A stretch of 64,000 nucleotides of DNA from contig CAXXKX010000003.1 of assembly GCA_963676655.2 (NCBI GenBank), positions 1 through 64,000 of the forward strand. Direction: 5' to 3'. Positions within the stretch are counted from its first letter, which is position 1, and each line of letters opens with the position of its first letter. Positions 58,001 to 64,000 of this stretch are shown here, in pieces. The position numbers and the translations under genes were made by a program. The DNA is from G963676655 sp963676655. Its GTDB lineage: Bacteria > Verrucomicrobiota > Lentisphaeria > Victivallales > Victivallaceae. The notes under the pieces are model-generated. The model saw nothing but the letters and a program-made list of their open reading frames with translations, had not been told where the DNA came from and made no database searches.

Positions 58001-58603
58001 CAAATCCAGACGTTTAATCTCGATTGCCATTTCCAAATCCCAGTATTTCGGAGTAACCGAACATTTGACCGGACCGCCGGTCGACCACAATTCTTCAGTC
58101 CCGATCGTTCCATTATAAAGATGTTCGTCGATCATCGACGCTTTCGGATTGACCATCATCTTGTAGAACCCCTTGCCCTGACGGGTGGCGTCATTGCGGG
58201 CATGGGTCAGAATCTGAATCTCGACATGATCCTCAAACAGCACCCCTTTGTCATCCATGCCCTTGACCCGGGCCAGCGGATAAGTCCCCTCGGCGTGCGG
58301 CGACCGCATCGCCAGATAGAGATACCTGGAATCATAAGCCATATACCAGACAACCTGCTGAATCTCCGGCACCAGACCGCCATGTCCGCCAACCTGGCCT
58401 TCCGCCGTAACGCCGGTAAAAGCGGAAGCGTGCTTCCATTCGCCCGGTTTGATAACACCGTCGATTTGCGGCGCCTGCTTAACTTTGGCTACCGTCATTT
58501 CAGGTACCGGCATTACCAACCCCTTTTTCTTGGCGTTAGCGGCCCCCAATGACAGCGCGGCCAAACCTGCCAGAGTCATTCCGATTCCAAATACTTTTCT
58601 CAT
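55064..58603 (-). CDS. Secreted CBM9-like plus DUF6067-like putative glycoside hydrolase (1,179 aa)
   Basis: The signal peptide (GMTLAGLAALSLGAANA) leads to a CBM9-like domain at about 38-255 (APQIDGVIKPGEWKHAS, SRYLYLAMRSPHAEG, FEDHVEIQILTHAR, YWDLEMAIEIKRL). Beta-domains follow, and then a TIM barrel at about 755-1060 (RYYGISVDGFVNE, NWTDSYIDFFIWYNKPLM, GFNGTWWDNTSMF, MHVDLGWNHMFW). A short C-terminal beta domain closes the chain. It shares the barrel and the preceding beta-domains with its downstream neighbour but has a CBM9-like module where that protein has two LamG domains. Second or third gene in cassette C, 108 bp after the pseudopilin. Confidence 0.72.
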   Translation of the reverse strand: MRKVFGIGMTLAGLAALSLGAANAKKKGLVMPVPEMTVAKVKQAPQIDGVIKPGEWKHASAFTGVTAEGQVGGHGGLVPEIQQVVWYMAYDSRYLYLAMRSPHAEGTYPLARVKGMDDKGVLFEDHVEIQILTHARNDATRQGKGFYKMMVNPKASMIDEHLYNGTIGTEELWSTGGPVKCSVTPKYWDLEMAIEIKRLDLKTLDNKSLVIQLVRTDSCAGMYYAGWVGAAWLSWDRFANVRFVPNAPSFQFTKLGEIGAGQLDAQVALTGNGKAADVNVEINVLDDAGKTLYKDSKNIKLSADGTARLEFKKDGIKIPKIDVYEKRRCTFEIAATAKTGRKKLVLYRNTSPFLQFDSEFKKKYLDPWLKGRPQSGEWEYVFSYMPYTSKLETSVDLDFFGVPAKILAAKSYKVAVSDGKRIIGSAGGEITNKSGENLLVSLPPLKSGIYDVKFTLYGADGKEISAKTGKLTRKVYPWENNSLGKSDEVIHPFTPLKVFRTNVSPWGRTYSVGSNGLFKQVRISPPTGTAGKQENLLAAPIHFEVIKDGKAISEKVGNGKIVKAADSRVDAVGSSKIGPVTANVKSFIEYDGWYQVEAEVSGQGSIDALDLVIDYDQRDDFPIDTLYVQRLGDGRYGNFFNAIPDNAGVCFKSTDLLKYRGGQFDWKSFVPRTYIGNGDRGLWFFAWSAAGWELKDEQAAVTVERLKNGNVRLRVRLLAGPVKLDKSRKLHFALQAAPVKPNHPRYRTYWEEGWTAHDTRGFRYYGISVDGFVNEKPEDYEKLRQFVLYGQRGQSEAKRKAKRNYRWWHYGEKLGHGAKLSMYGSGRMTGTGADEFNTFGSEWEPGRKEVHNKFKGVWNYQGTSQWKTKAQLSTSVINWTDSYIDFFIWYNKPLMEKSGFNGTWWDNTSMFTVRQFNPELGKMEETWGLYARRKMLKRLNVLGWQLMRPPRWISNMHVDLGWNHMFWMVENDWYADSSDTTTLDQWPMGQFRAMARTKSTMQVARAWLSHFGGTTPAMDRKVKRSLYAMLMSHDIHPDLKDYRMNKPGAVGYKRMMLKFRGLVNLSNTRDCLFTGYWNTGEMVKAPVKKIYSSVYTNNSLRTAAILLFNGNKQDKYLAGTRLDINQLIPIKGAVLTAKRIFDIETGREVKTIFRDGKYEITEPFAVEGHDFRMIGVEVE

Positions 58604-58711
58604 ATTCCTTCTTTCCTTTTATTGTTATTAAATATACTTATAAGATTCATAAAAAAGACACAAAAATCCCCGAAGAGTTAATTTGTCAAACGCTCTCCCA
58701 ACAAGCCGGAA

Positions 58712-59467
58712 TTAATGATCCGGATGCTTGACGGAATAGGGAAAAGTCGTCACATAGTAATCAGTACTGGTCCGCACTGCGATACGGTCCTTTTTTACTG
58801 ACTCGACGTGAAAATCAAGGCAAAGGACATTAACCGTATCCGCATGCCAGTCGCCGCCCAGGTTATGCGCCGCACTGCCGTATAAAGGCGAGCCGAGAAA
58901 ATAGTCCATCCACGAACCGTCGCCATCAGCTATGTAGCCGCGGGCGCTGGGCCGGTACATCCGACTGTAACGTGGAACCATACTGTCAACATAAAAATTT
59001 TCGCGAGAAACTCCCGGCCCGATGTACTGATGGGTCCGGTTTAACGAGTAAGTACTTTTCCCGTTGCTGCCGTTGCCGTTCCAGGCATGCAGCCAGTCAC
59101 GATAAGCATACGCTCCAGCCACATCAATAGCAAAATGAGCCTTCCGACGGATTCCGGGACAGGACATTGCATCTTTTGCACAACTAACCGGAAGTTTAAC
59201 AACATTTGCAGTATTATCCATATCGCCCGGCAAATACCCTCCATCATAAACAGCACGGCACCAATAATAACCGAAAGGAACAAACCCGGTATCATTGGTA
59301 TACATGGCACAGGCAGTACCTACCTGCTTCAGGTTGCTGGCACAGGTGATCTGAAGGGCTTTTTCCCGGGCTTTGTTGAGAGCCGGCATAATCATGCTGG
59401 CAAGAATGGCGATAATTGCGATCACAACGAGCAATTCGATCAGTGTGAATTTTTTGGCTTCTCTCAT
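58712..59467 (-). CDS. Type II pseudopilin-like protein (cassette C)
   Basis: The 251-aa product has a short leader MREAKK followed by FTLIELLVVIAIIAILASM and IMPALNKAREKALQ. Near the C-terminus HADTVNVLCLDFHV keeps the H-x9-D spacing but has DF in place of DG. It begins 19 bp after the sensor-GntR gene, so regulator and pseudopilin are probably translated from one message. The mature domain differs strongly from the other three copies in the window although the N-terminal 40 residues are nearly the same, which suggests substrate- or partner-specific heads on a common membrane anchor. Confidence 0.85.
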   Translation of the reverse strand: MREAKKFTLIELLVVIAIIAILASMIMPALNKAREKALQITCASNLKQVGTACAMYTNDTGFVPFGYYWCRAVYDGGYLPGDMDNTANVVKLPVSCAKDAMSCPGIRRKAHFAIDVAGAYAYRDWLHAWNGNGSNGKSTYSLNRTHQYIGPGVSRENFYVDSMVPRYSRMYRPSARGYIADGDGSWMDYFLGSPLYGSAAHNLGGDWHADTVNVLCLDFHVESVKKDRIAVRTSTDYYVTTFPYSVKHPDH

Positions 59468-59486
59468 CTTTCTCTCCTTAGCTTGG

Positions 59487-60566
59487 TTATCTGTTGATTA
59501 AATTCATTCTAACCGGTTTTGGTTTTATTCTTCTGGTAATCGGCTTGGCCGGGGGTGCATCAAGCAGCTCCAGCGTCATGTTCATCAAATCGTCAAGCCG
59601 GAAATCATAACTCGGGAACGGTTCAGGTCCATGAATCGACCAGTCGGTATTACCACAACCGGTAAACTGAATATTCCGGTAGTTCAACTCTTGAGAATAC
59701 AAGCTGATCCACTCCTTTACCTTTATGACCGAATAATCGTTCGGACAAATAATCGCTTCCGTCTCCCTCGGCAGTTTCAGCACCCATTGACGGATTAGCG
59801 TTTCACTGTGTTTTACGATGTTGAAGTGTCCGGTGTAATTTAGTTTAAAGTTGTTTTTTCCAGATAGAAACTGTTTTTTAAATTTTTCAAACCCGGTCAT
59901 CCGCATATCGCGGGGATGAGTGCATCCGGGGGGAGGAGGTCCAGCATCAAAAAACGTAACATACTTGTATCCGTTCCGGAAAAAGCGGCATAAAGCATCA
60001 TAGACATAAAACGACTCGTCGATAAACAGACAATGAGTTTTAACCGGCATGATATTGTCCGGACAAAATAACTGAATAAACGTTTTAACCTTTTGCCGGT
60101 TTTTCCACACGGTGTCAGGCAGCAAATTGTAATCATGGACCAACAAAGCCTCAAACTCACAATCAAAAAAACGATTGGCAATCCGTTCCACCTCAACCAG
60201 TGAGCCTGCATGCGGCATCAGCATCGGCCGCAATTGGCGGTCGTACAAACGCGGGATCAGCAGATGTGCGAAATCTCCATACAAGTGACCCTCGAAATTA
60301 ATCATTCCGATATTGCCAAGCAACTCACCGTTTTTCCTGTCCCGTTTTGATGCGTCGCATGACGCCACCGCAAACTTGCGGGGGCTGACCCGATTGACCA
60401 AACCTTCTTTTTCCAACTCCATAATCGCCCGCATCATCGGCCGGGTACTGCCTCCGAAACGTTCAATCAGTTCAGTCCGGGTCGGCAGATACATTCCAGG
60501 TTTCATATCAGGCGAATTTATGACATCCTGCTTGATCCGGTCATATAGTTTTTCATAAATCTTCAT
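59487..60566 (-). CDS. GntR-type regulator with LacI-like sugar-sensor domain (cassette C)
   Basis: The 359-residue protein has an N-terminal winged helix (KLYDRIKQDVINSPDMKPG, YLPTRTELIERFGGSTRPMM, ELEKEGLVNRVSPRKFAVA) and a C-terminal periplasmic-binding-like domain of the type found in LacI/GntR hybrids (GNIGMINFEGHLYGDFAHLL, NGYKYVTFFDAGPPP, LPRETEAIICPNDYSVIKVKEW shown in part). It is the first gene of cassette C and lies behind a near-consensus promoter. It would sense a cytoplasmic sugar and control the downstream pseudopilin and enzymes. Confidence 0.82.
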   Translation of the reverse strand: MKIYEKLYDRIKQDVINSPDMKPGMYLPTRTELIERFGGSTRPMMRAIMELEKEGLVNRVSPRKFAVASCDASKRDRKNGELLGNIGMINFEGHLYGDFAHLLIPRLYDRQLRPMLMPHAGSLVEVERIANRFFDCEFEALLVHDYNLLPDTVWKNRQKVKTFIQLFCPDNIMPVKTHCLFIDESFYVYDALCRFFRNGYKYVTFFDAGPPPPGCTHPRDMRMTGFEKFKKQFLSGKNNFKLNYTGHFNIVKHSETLIRQWVLKLPRETEAIICPNDYSVIKVKEWISLYSQELNYRNIQFTGCGNTDWSIHGPEPFPSYDFRLDDLMNMTLELLDAPPAKPITRRIKPKPVRMNLINR

Positions 60567-60597
60567 CTAATCAATACAGACTCCATATATACCTGAT

Positions 60598-60626
60598 ATT
60601 ATATACTGTAAAAAACCGTTTGTCAA
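60598..60626 (-). promoter_or_regulatory. Cassette C promoter
   Basis: Minus-strand TTGACA (60621-60626) and TATAAT (60598-60603) are separated by exactly 17 bp, a consensus sigma-70 type promoter 32 bp from the regulator start codon. Alternating TA runs (TATATA) flank the -10 and could be part of an operator. The rest of the 336-bp gap to 60902 is very AT-rich and shows no gene or clear hairpin. Confidence 0.7.
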
Positions 60627-60902
60627 TAGCATTTTTTCAATTTTAATGCTTTATAATGCAAATCCAATAAAACCAGCATATAAGGTCAAAAATAACAATT
60701 AAAACAATAATTTCAATAAAAATAATTATTTATAGTGCATTTTTTAAACAAGACATTATAATTGACTGACAATATATATTCCTTAAAAATAAATAAGATT
60801 TTGTTTGTTTCAAAAACATTCAATGCAAAATATAAGCAGCGATCATTAAATCGCCGCGCTGCATATGAAAAAACATTTAACAATATTAGTATATAGTACA
60901 GC

Positions 60903-61676
60903 TTAAAACGGGAACGGAAACGGCCCCCAGCTGGATTGATCCGCGCCCCAGGTGTAAGGATAGCCGCCGTCATAGACCATGACCGAGGTTTTCTTCACGG
61001 CCTGGCCATGACCGTCGCCAAAAATCATATTGGCAGCGTCACTGTGTCCGAACCACAACGCGCCCCTGTAATTTTCGGAGATTGTCGATTTCAGCGTATT
61101 ATAGCGCTCGCCATCGGCAAAAGTAAAACGCTTTGAAATATTCTTGACCGTCGAAAGTTTCCGAAGATTGGTTTTTCCGGTATATGACAAAGTCTGGTCC
61201 AAATGACCGTTCATCGCATATGAACCGCCGTTTTTGTAGATCGCCTGCCCGGTTCCGACTTCCGCCGTCCCTCCCCAAACGCTACTGCCTAAGGCATATT
61301 CCCGGACAAATGTCGGACAAACAGCCACATGTTTGTAATGAGTCGCTGTCTCCACTTTTATTTCCGGCAGATAACCGTAAAACGAAAGATAGCCGATAGG
61401 ACTGAATCCCACGCCAATCCACGGCCCCCAGCCGTTCGGGGTATACAGCCCTACAACCGACCGGTAAGTTGATGTCGGCATGACCCCATCGTAATCATTC
61501 ACGTATTGCGCGTTGGCCAGCGCGACTTGTTTTAAATTGGACAAACATGATATGCCGCGGGCACGATCACGGGCATTATTCAGTGCCGGCAACAGCATAC
61601 TGGCAAGAATGGCGATGATCGCGATCACGACAAGCAATTCAATCAAGGTAAATTTCTTAATCAGGACGGTTTTCAT
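60903..61676 (-). CDS. Type II pseudopilin-like protein with H-X9-DG motif (cassette D)
   Basis: The preferred start is the ATG at 61674-61676 with AAAGG upstream; a TTG three codons earlier is possible. The 257-residue product has leader MKTVLIKK, then FTLIELLVVIAIIAILASML and LPALNNARDRAR. Its C-terminal HSDAANMIFGDGHG is a clean H-x9-DG, and CPTF lies in the centre. It is the only one of the four that has no enzyme gene downstream on its own strand; instead it diverges from a sensor GntR followed by an alpha-mannosidase gene. Confidence 0.86.
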   Translation of the reverse strand: MKTVLIKKFTLIELLVVIAIIAILASMLLPALNNARDRARGISCLSNLKQVALANAQYVNDYDGVMPTSTYRSVVGLYTPNGWGPWIGVGFSPIGYLSFYGYLPEIKVETATHYKHVAVCPTFVREYALGSSVWGGTAEVGTGQAIYKNGGSYAMNGHLDQTLSYTGKTNLRKLSTVKNISKRFTFADGERYNTLKSTISENYRGALWFGHSDAANMIFGDGHGQAVKKTSVMVYDGGYPYTWGADQSSWGPFPFPF

Positions 61677-61733
61677 CTTTGACAACCTTTCTTTGCAGTT
61701 TTTTACTATACATTATTGAAAATTTCTATATAT

Positions 61734-61762
61734 AGTATATATTAATCATACAAAAAAGTCAA
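61734..61762 (-). promoter_or_regulatory. Cassette D pseudopilin promoter
   Basis: Minus-strand TTGACT (61757-61762) and TATACT (61734-61739) are 17 bp apart. The -10 sits inside an alternating TATATA-GTATATAT dyad at about 61727-61742, which may be the operator for the divergent GntR-type regulator. Confidence 0.6.
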
Positions 61763-61823
61763 TATGTCAATTCGGTATTTTTTTGAAAAATAATCTGTTT
61801 ATCACCGCATTGAGCTCAGAATT

Positions 61824-62930
61824 GTGAAAACACCGGCAAAAATGATGCAAAAAACCAGGACAAAAAATTCACCGGCATTGAAACGCAGGATCATCGATCA
61901 CGTTCTTTCCCGGATTGTCGGGGGCGACTGGCAGCCCGGCTGCCGGCTGCCGACCAGGGTTGAATTCGAAAAGGAATTCTCCACTACGGCCGTAACCGTG
62001 AACCGCGCCTTTGAACCATTGATAAAAGACGGTTTTCTGATGACCGCAGGTAAAAACGGCACGTATGTAAGTTCCTCGCCGCCGCATTTGAACAATTTCG
62101 CCGTAGTCTACCCTGTGTTCAAAAACGAGGAAAGCACGCTTGACAAATCAGCGTTTTATGATTGCGTGCGTCTGGCGGAAAAGCAAATAAAAGAACAGTT
62201 CGACATCCAATTCACCGACTATAACGATTTTTCCGCGTCTCCCGGAAATCAGGCGTATCAGCAATTACTAGATGACATCCGGAACCACCGGCTGGCCGGA
62301 GTCTTTTTCAGCCATTGGCCCGACTTGGACCGCACCCCTTTAATGCGGGAACTGAATATTCCGGCGGTCGCGATCTGCAGTCGGCCCTGTCCGGGTAATG
62401 TTCTTGCCATTGGAAATCCGCTGACTCCTATTCTTGATAAGGCAATAGAAAACTTTAAATTAAAAGGCAGAAAAAAAGCCGCATTACTTTCACCTCCGGT
62501 CTATCATTCGAAAATTGAAGAGTTCAGACAAAAATTCGCCTCCGCGGGAATCGAACTGTCCCTGGAAAATATTCAGTTTATCGACCTGGATTATCACTGG
62601 ACAGTCGAATATTCAACCGAACTGCTGTTTTCACAATCCCGGCAAAGTCTGCCGGATTGCCTGTTTATCGCCGATGACAATCTGGTTGCACCCGCAATCG
62701 ATGGAATCATCACTGCCGCCGGCGCGGCATACGCGAAAACTTTAAATATCGCATGTCTGGCCAATTTCCCGAATGAATATGACTTCAAAATCCCGGTTGA
62801 TCTTTTCGGCTACGATATGGTGATAGCTTTCAAGCATATTCTCGAAATTCTTCAAAACCATAAAACACGGGCAGCCACGCCAAGGCATCACGATATCGGA
62901 CCGCCCGGCTATCGCAGTTTTACAAGTTGA
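61824..62930 (+). CDS. GntR-type regulator with LacI-like sugar-sensor domain (cassette D)
   Basis: A GTG start at 61824 gives 368 residues; an ATG six codons in is an alternative and neither has a strong SD. The winged helix (LKRRIIDHVLSRIVGGDWQPG seen in part; RLPTRVEFEKEFSTTAVTVN; LIKDGFLMTAGKNGTYV) is followed by a periplasmic-binding-like domain (NNFAVVYPVFKNEES, HRLAGVFFSHWPDLDRTP, LPDCLFIADDNLVAPAIDG). It is immediately followed (22 bp) by the GH38 gene and divergent from the cassette D pseudopilin, so it likely controls both. Confidence 0.82.
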   Translation: MKTPAKMMQKTRTKNSPALKRRIIDHVLSRIVGGDWQPGCRLPTRVEFEKEFSTTAVTVNRAFEPLIKDGFLMTAGKNGTYVSSSPPHLNNFAVVYPVFKNEESTLDKSAFYDCVRLAEKQIKEQFDIQFTDYNDFSASPGNQAYQQLLDDIRNHRLAGVFFSHWPDLDRTPLMRELNIPAVAICSRPCPGNVLAIGNPLTPILDKAIENFKLKGRKKAALLSPPVYHSKIEEFRQKFASAGIELSLENIQFIDLDYHWTVEYSTELLFSQSRQSLPDCLFIADDNLVAPAIDGIITAAGAAYAKTLNIACLANFPNEYDFKIPVDLFGYDMVIAFKHILEILQNHKTRAATPRHHDIGPPGYRSFTS

Positions 62931-62952
62931 ATCATAAAGGACAACAATATCA

Positions 62953-64000
62953 ATGAAAATGATCGGACACGTCATCAGCTCCACGCACTGGGACCGGGAA
63001 TGGTATTTGACGATTGAAAACTATCGTTTCAGATTGGTAAAATGCCTTGACCGGGTTATTGACAACCTCAACAACGATCCGGTCTGGACCTCTTTTTTCT
63101 GCGACGGACAGACCCGGATGATCTATGATTACCTCGAAGTCAAACCTGAACAGCTTCAGACCATAAAAAAACTTGTCAAAGCCGGCCGACTTCTTGTCGG
63201 CCCCTGGTGCGTCCAGCCGGATGAACAGATAATCTGCGGCGAGGCCGCGATCCGCAACCTGCTGCTCGGACATCAGGAAGCCCGGGAACTAGGCGGCGTG
63301 ACCCGCCACGGCTATCTGGCGGACGATTTCGGCCATGTTTCACAAACACCGCAAATCCTGCGGGGATTCGGAATCGACACCACCGCCTTCTGGCGCGGTT
63401 ATGATGAAAACCACGTATCGGCGGTCGAAAATATCTGGCGCGGAGCCGACGGTTCCGAAGTACTGGCCATCCTCCTGCCCCGCAGTTACACCAATGCCGT
63501 CGGCTACGGCCCCGGCATCTCGGAAAACCACAAATTAAACCAGCATCTGCCCAAACTTATCGAACTGTCCTTAACCGGACAGATCGTCTTGTGCGACGGC
63601 ACCGACCATTGTCTGCCGTCAACCAATCTTGCCGCTGACCTGCAGGAAATGCGCGACAAGCTGGGACTGGATGGAATAAAACACAGCAGTTGGCCGGAGG
63701 TAATCCAAGCGGTCAGGGATGCCGGATGCAAACTGCCGGAACTGACAGGTGAACTGCTTTACGCTCCCGGCCTTGACAGCACCGGCTCCAACCGCATCAA
63801 CCAGAAGCAGGCCAACATGCGCTGTGAAAATCTGCTGACCGCCTACGCCGAACCTCTGGCGGTCATGGCCGGAACCCCATACCCGAAAGGCTTTCTCAAA
63901 CGCGCCTGGATCATGATGGTCAATAATGCCGCCCACGACAGCATCGGCGGAGCGCATACCGACAAGGTGGCGCGGGACGTCATCCAGCGCTACGAACGGG
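62953..64000 (+). CDS. GH38 alpha-mannosidase, C-terminus beyond window
   Basis: From the ATG at 62953, with AAAGGA upstream, 349 codons are present before the right edge. GH38 signatures are clear: STHWDREWY with zinc ligands His12 and Asp14, GPWCVQPDEQ at 83-92, and YLADDFGHVSQTPQIL with the nucleophile aspartate near 124. The later NNAAHDSIGGAHTD would bring another zinc histidine. No signal peptide, so the enzyme is cytoplasmic. It removes alpha-mannosyl residues from oligosaccharides. It follows the sensor GntR gene by 22 bp. Confidence 0.92.
   Translation, partial: MKMIGHVISSTHWDREWYLTIENYRFRLVKCLDRVIDNLNNDPVWTSFFCDGQTRMIYDYLEVKPEQLQTIKKLVKAGRLLVGPWCVQPDEQIICGEAAIRNLLLGHQEARELGGVTRHGYLADDFGHVSQTPQILRGFGIDTTAFWRGYDENHVSAVENIWRGADGSEVLAILLPRSYTNAVGYGPGISENHKLNQHLPKLIELSLTGQIVLCDGTDHCLPSTNLAADLQEMRDKLGLDGIKHSSWPEVIQAVRDAGCKLPELTGELLYAPGLDSTGSNRINQKQANMRCENLLTAYAEPLAVMAGTPYPKGFLKRAWIMMVNNAAHDSIGGAHTDKVARDVIQRYER

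Noticed and set aside
1..64000. CRISPR arrays, tRNA or rRNA genes
   Set aside because: No regularly spaced identical repeats of CRISPR type and no recognisable tRNA T-arm/CCA or rRNA segments were seen by eye; a tRNAscan and Infernal run would settle this.

Overview
The window is about 64 kb of moderate-GC bacterial DNA that best fits a member of the Lentisphaerota (Victivallis/Lentisphaera relatives) or a near neighbour in the PVC superphylum. The reasons are four orphan type II pseudopilin-like proteins with near-identical FTLIELLVVIAII N-termini and H-X9-DG-like tails, large secreted CAZymes with LamG and CBM9-like modules and a DUF6067-like barrel, a sulfatase, several GntR/LacI regulators with sugar-sensor domains, and a giant repetitive acidic surface protein. 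The taxonomic call is inference; no rRNA or tRNA was recognised.

Layout. (1) 1-12.8 kb, minus strand: one giant RTX-like repeat protein that runs off the left edge. Ahead of it lie a 184-aa protein of unknown function, a 43-nt structured element and two candidate micro-genes (30 and 24 aa). (2) 12.9-20.1 kb, minus strand: cassette A, in transcription order a GntR/solute-binding-fold regulator, a pseudopilin, a GH71/GH99-like secreted hydrolase with LamG, and a PQQ-type beta-propeller. (3) 20.4-27.4 kb, plus strand: housekeeping operon nusA-infB-rbfA-nrnA-truB plus one unknown gene, preceded by a leader with an intrinsic terminator. (4) 27.4-28.4 kb: a REP-associated (RAYT/Y1) transposase. (5) 28.5-39.6 kb, minus strand: cassette B (pseudopilin, LamG protein, CBM9/DUF6067-like hydrolase, TIM-barrel-like protein, fucose-isomerase-like protein, sulfatase), with a divergent LacI regulator at 40.1 kb. 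(6) 41.2-46.8 kb: SGNH hydrolase, FCD-type GntR, a two-copy REP-like palindrome, an esterase with a CBM9-like tail, and two nitrilase-fold amidohydrolases. (7) 46.8-60.6 kb, minus strand: cassette C (sensor GntR, pseudopilin, two giant DUF6067-like hydrolases, beta-helix protein, GH36 alpha-galactosidase). (8) 60.9-64 kb: cassette D, a pseudopilin divergent from a sensor GntR that is followed by a GH38 alpha-mannosidase cut by the right edge.

How the genes fit together. Outside the nusA operon and the giant gene, the window reads as glycan-foraging loci. Each has its own cytoplasmic sugar-sensing repressor, its own pseudopilin, and secreted or cytoplasmic enzymes for desulfation, deacylation, debranching (alpha-galactosidase, alpha-mannosidase) and sugar isomerisation. 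No SusC/SusD pair, ABC sugar transporter, prepilin peptidase or secretion ATPase is present here. The repeated pairing regulator + pseudopilin + CAZyme is the strongest candidate for an under-described system. Several promoters have good -35/-10 boxes overlapped by repeated operator-like sequences, so regulator-operator pairs can be proposed directly from the sequence.
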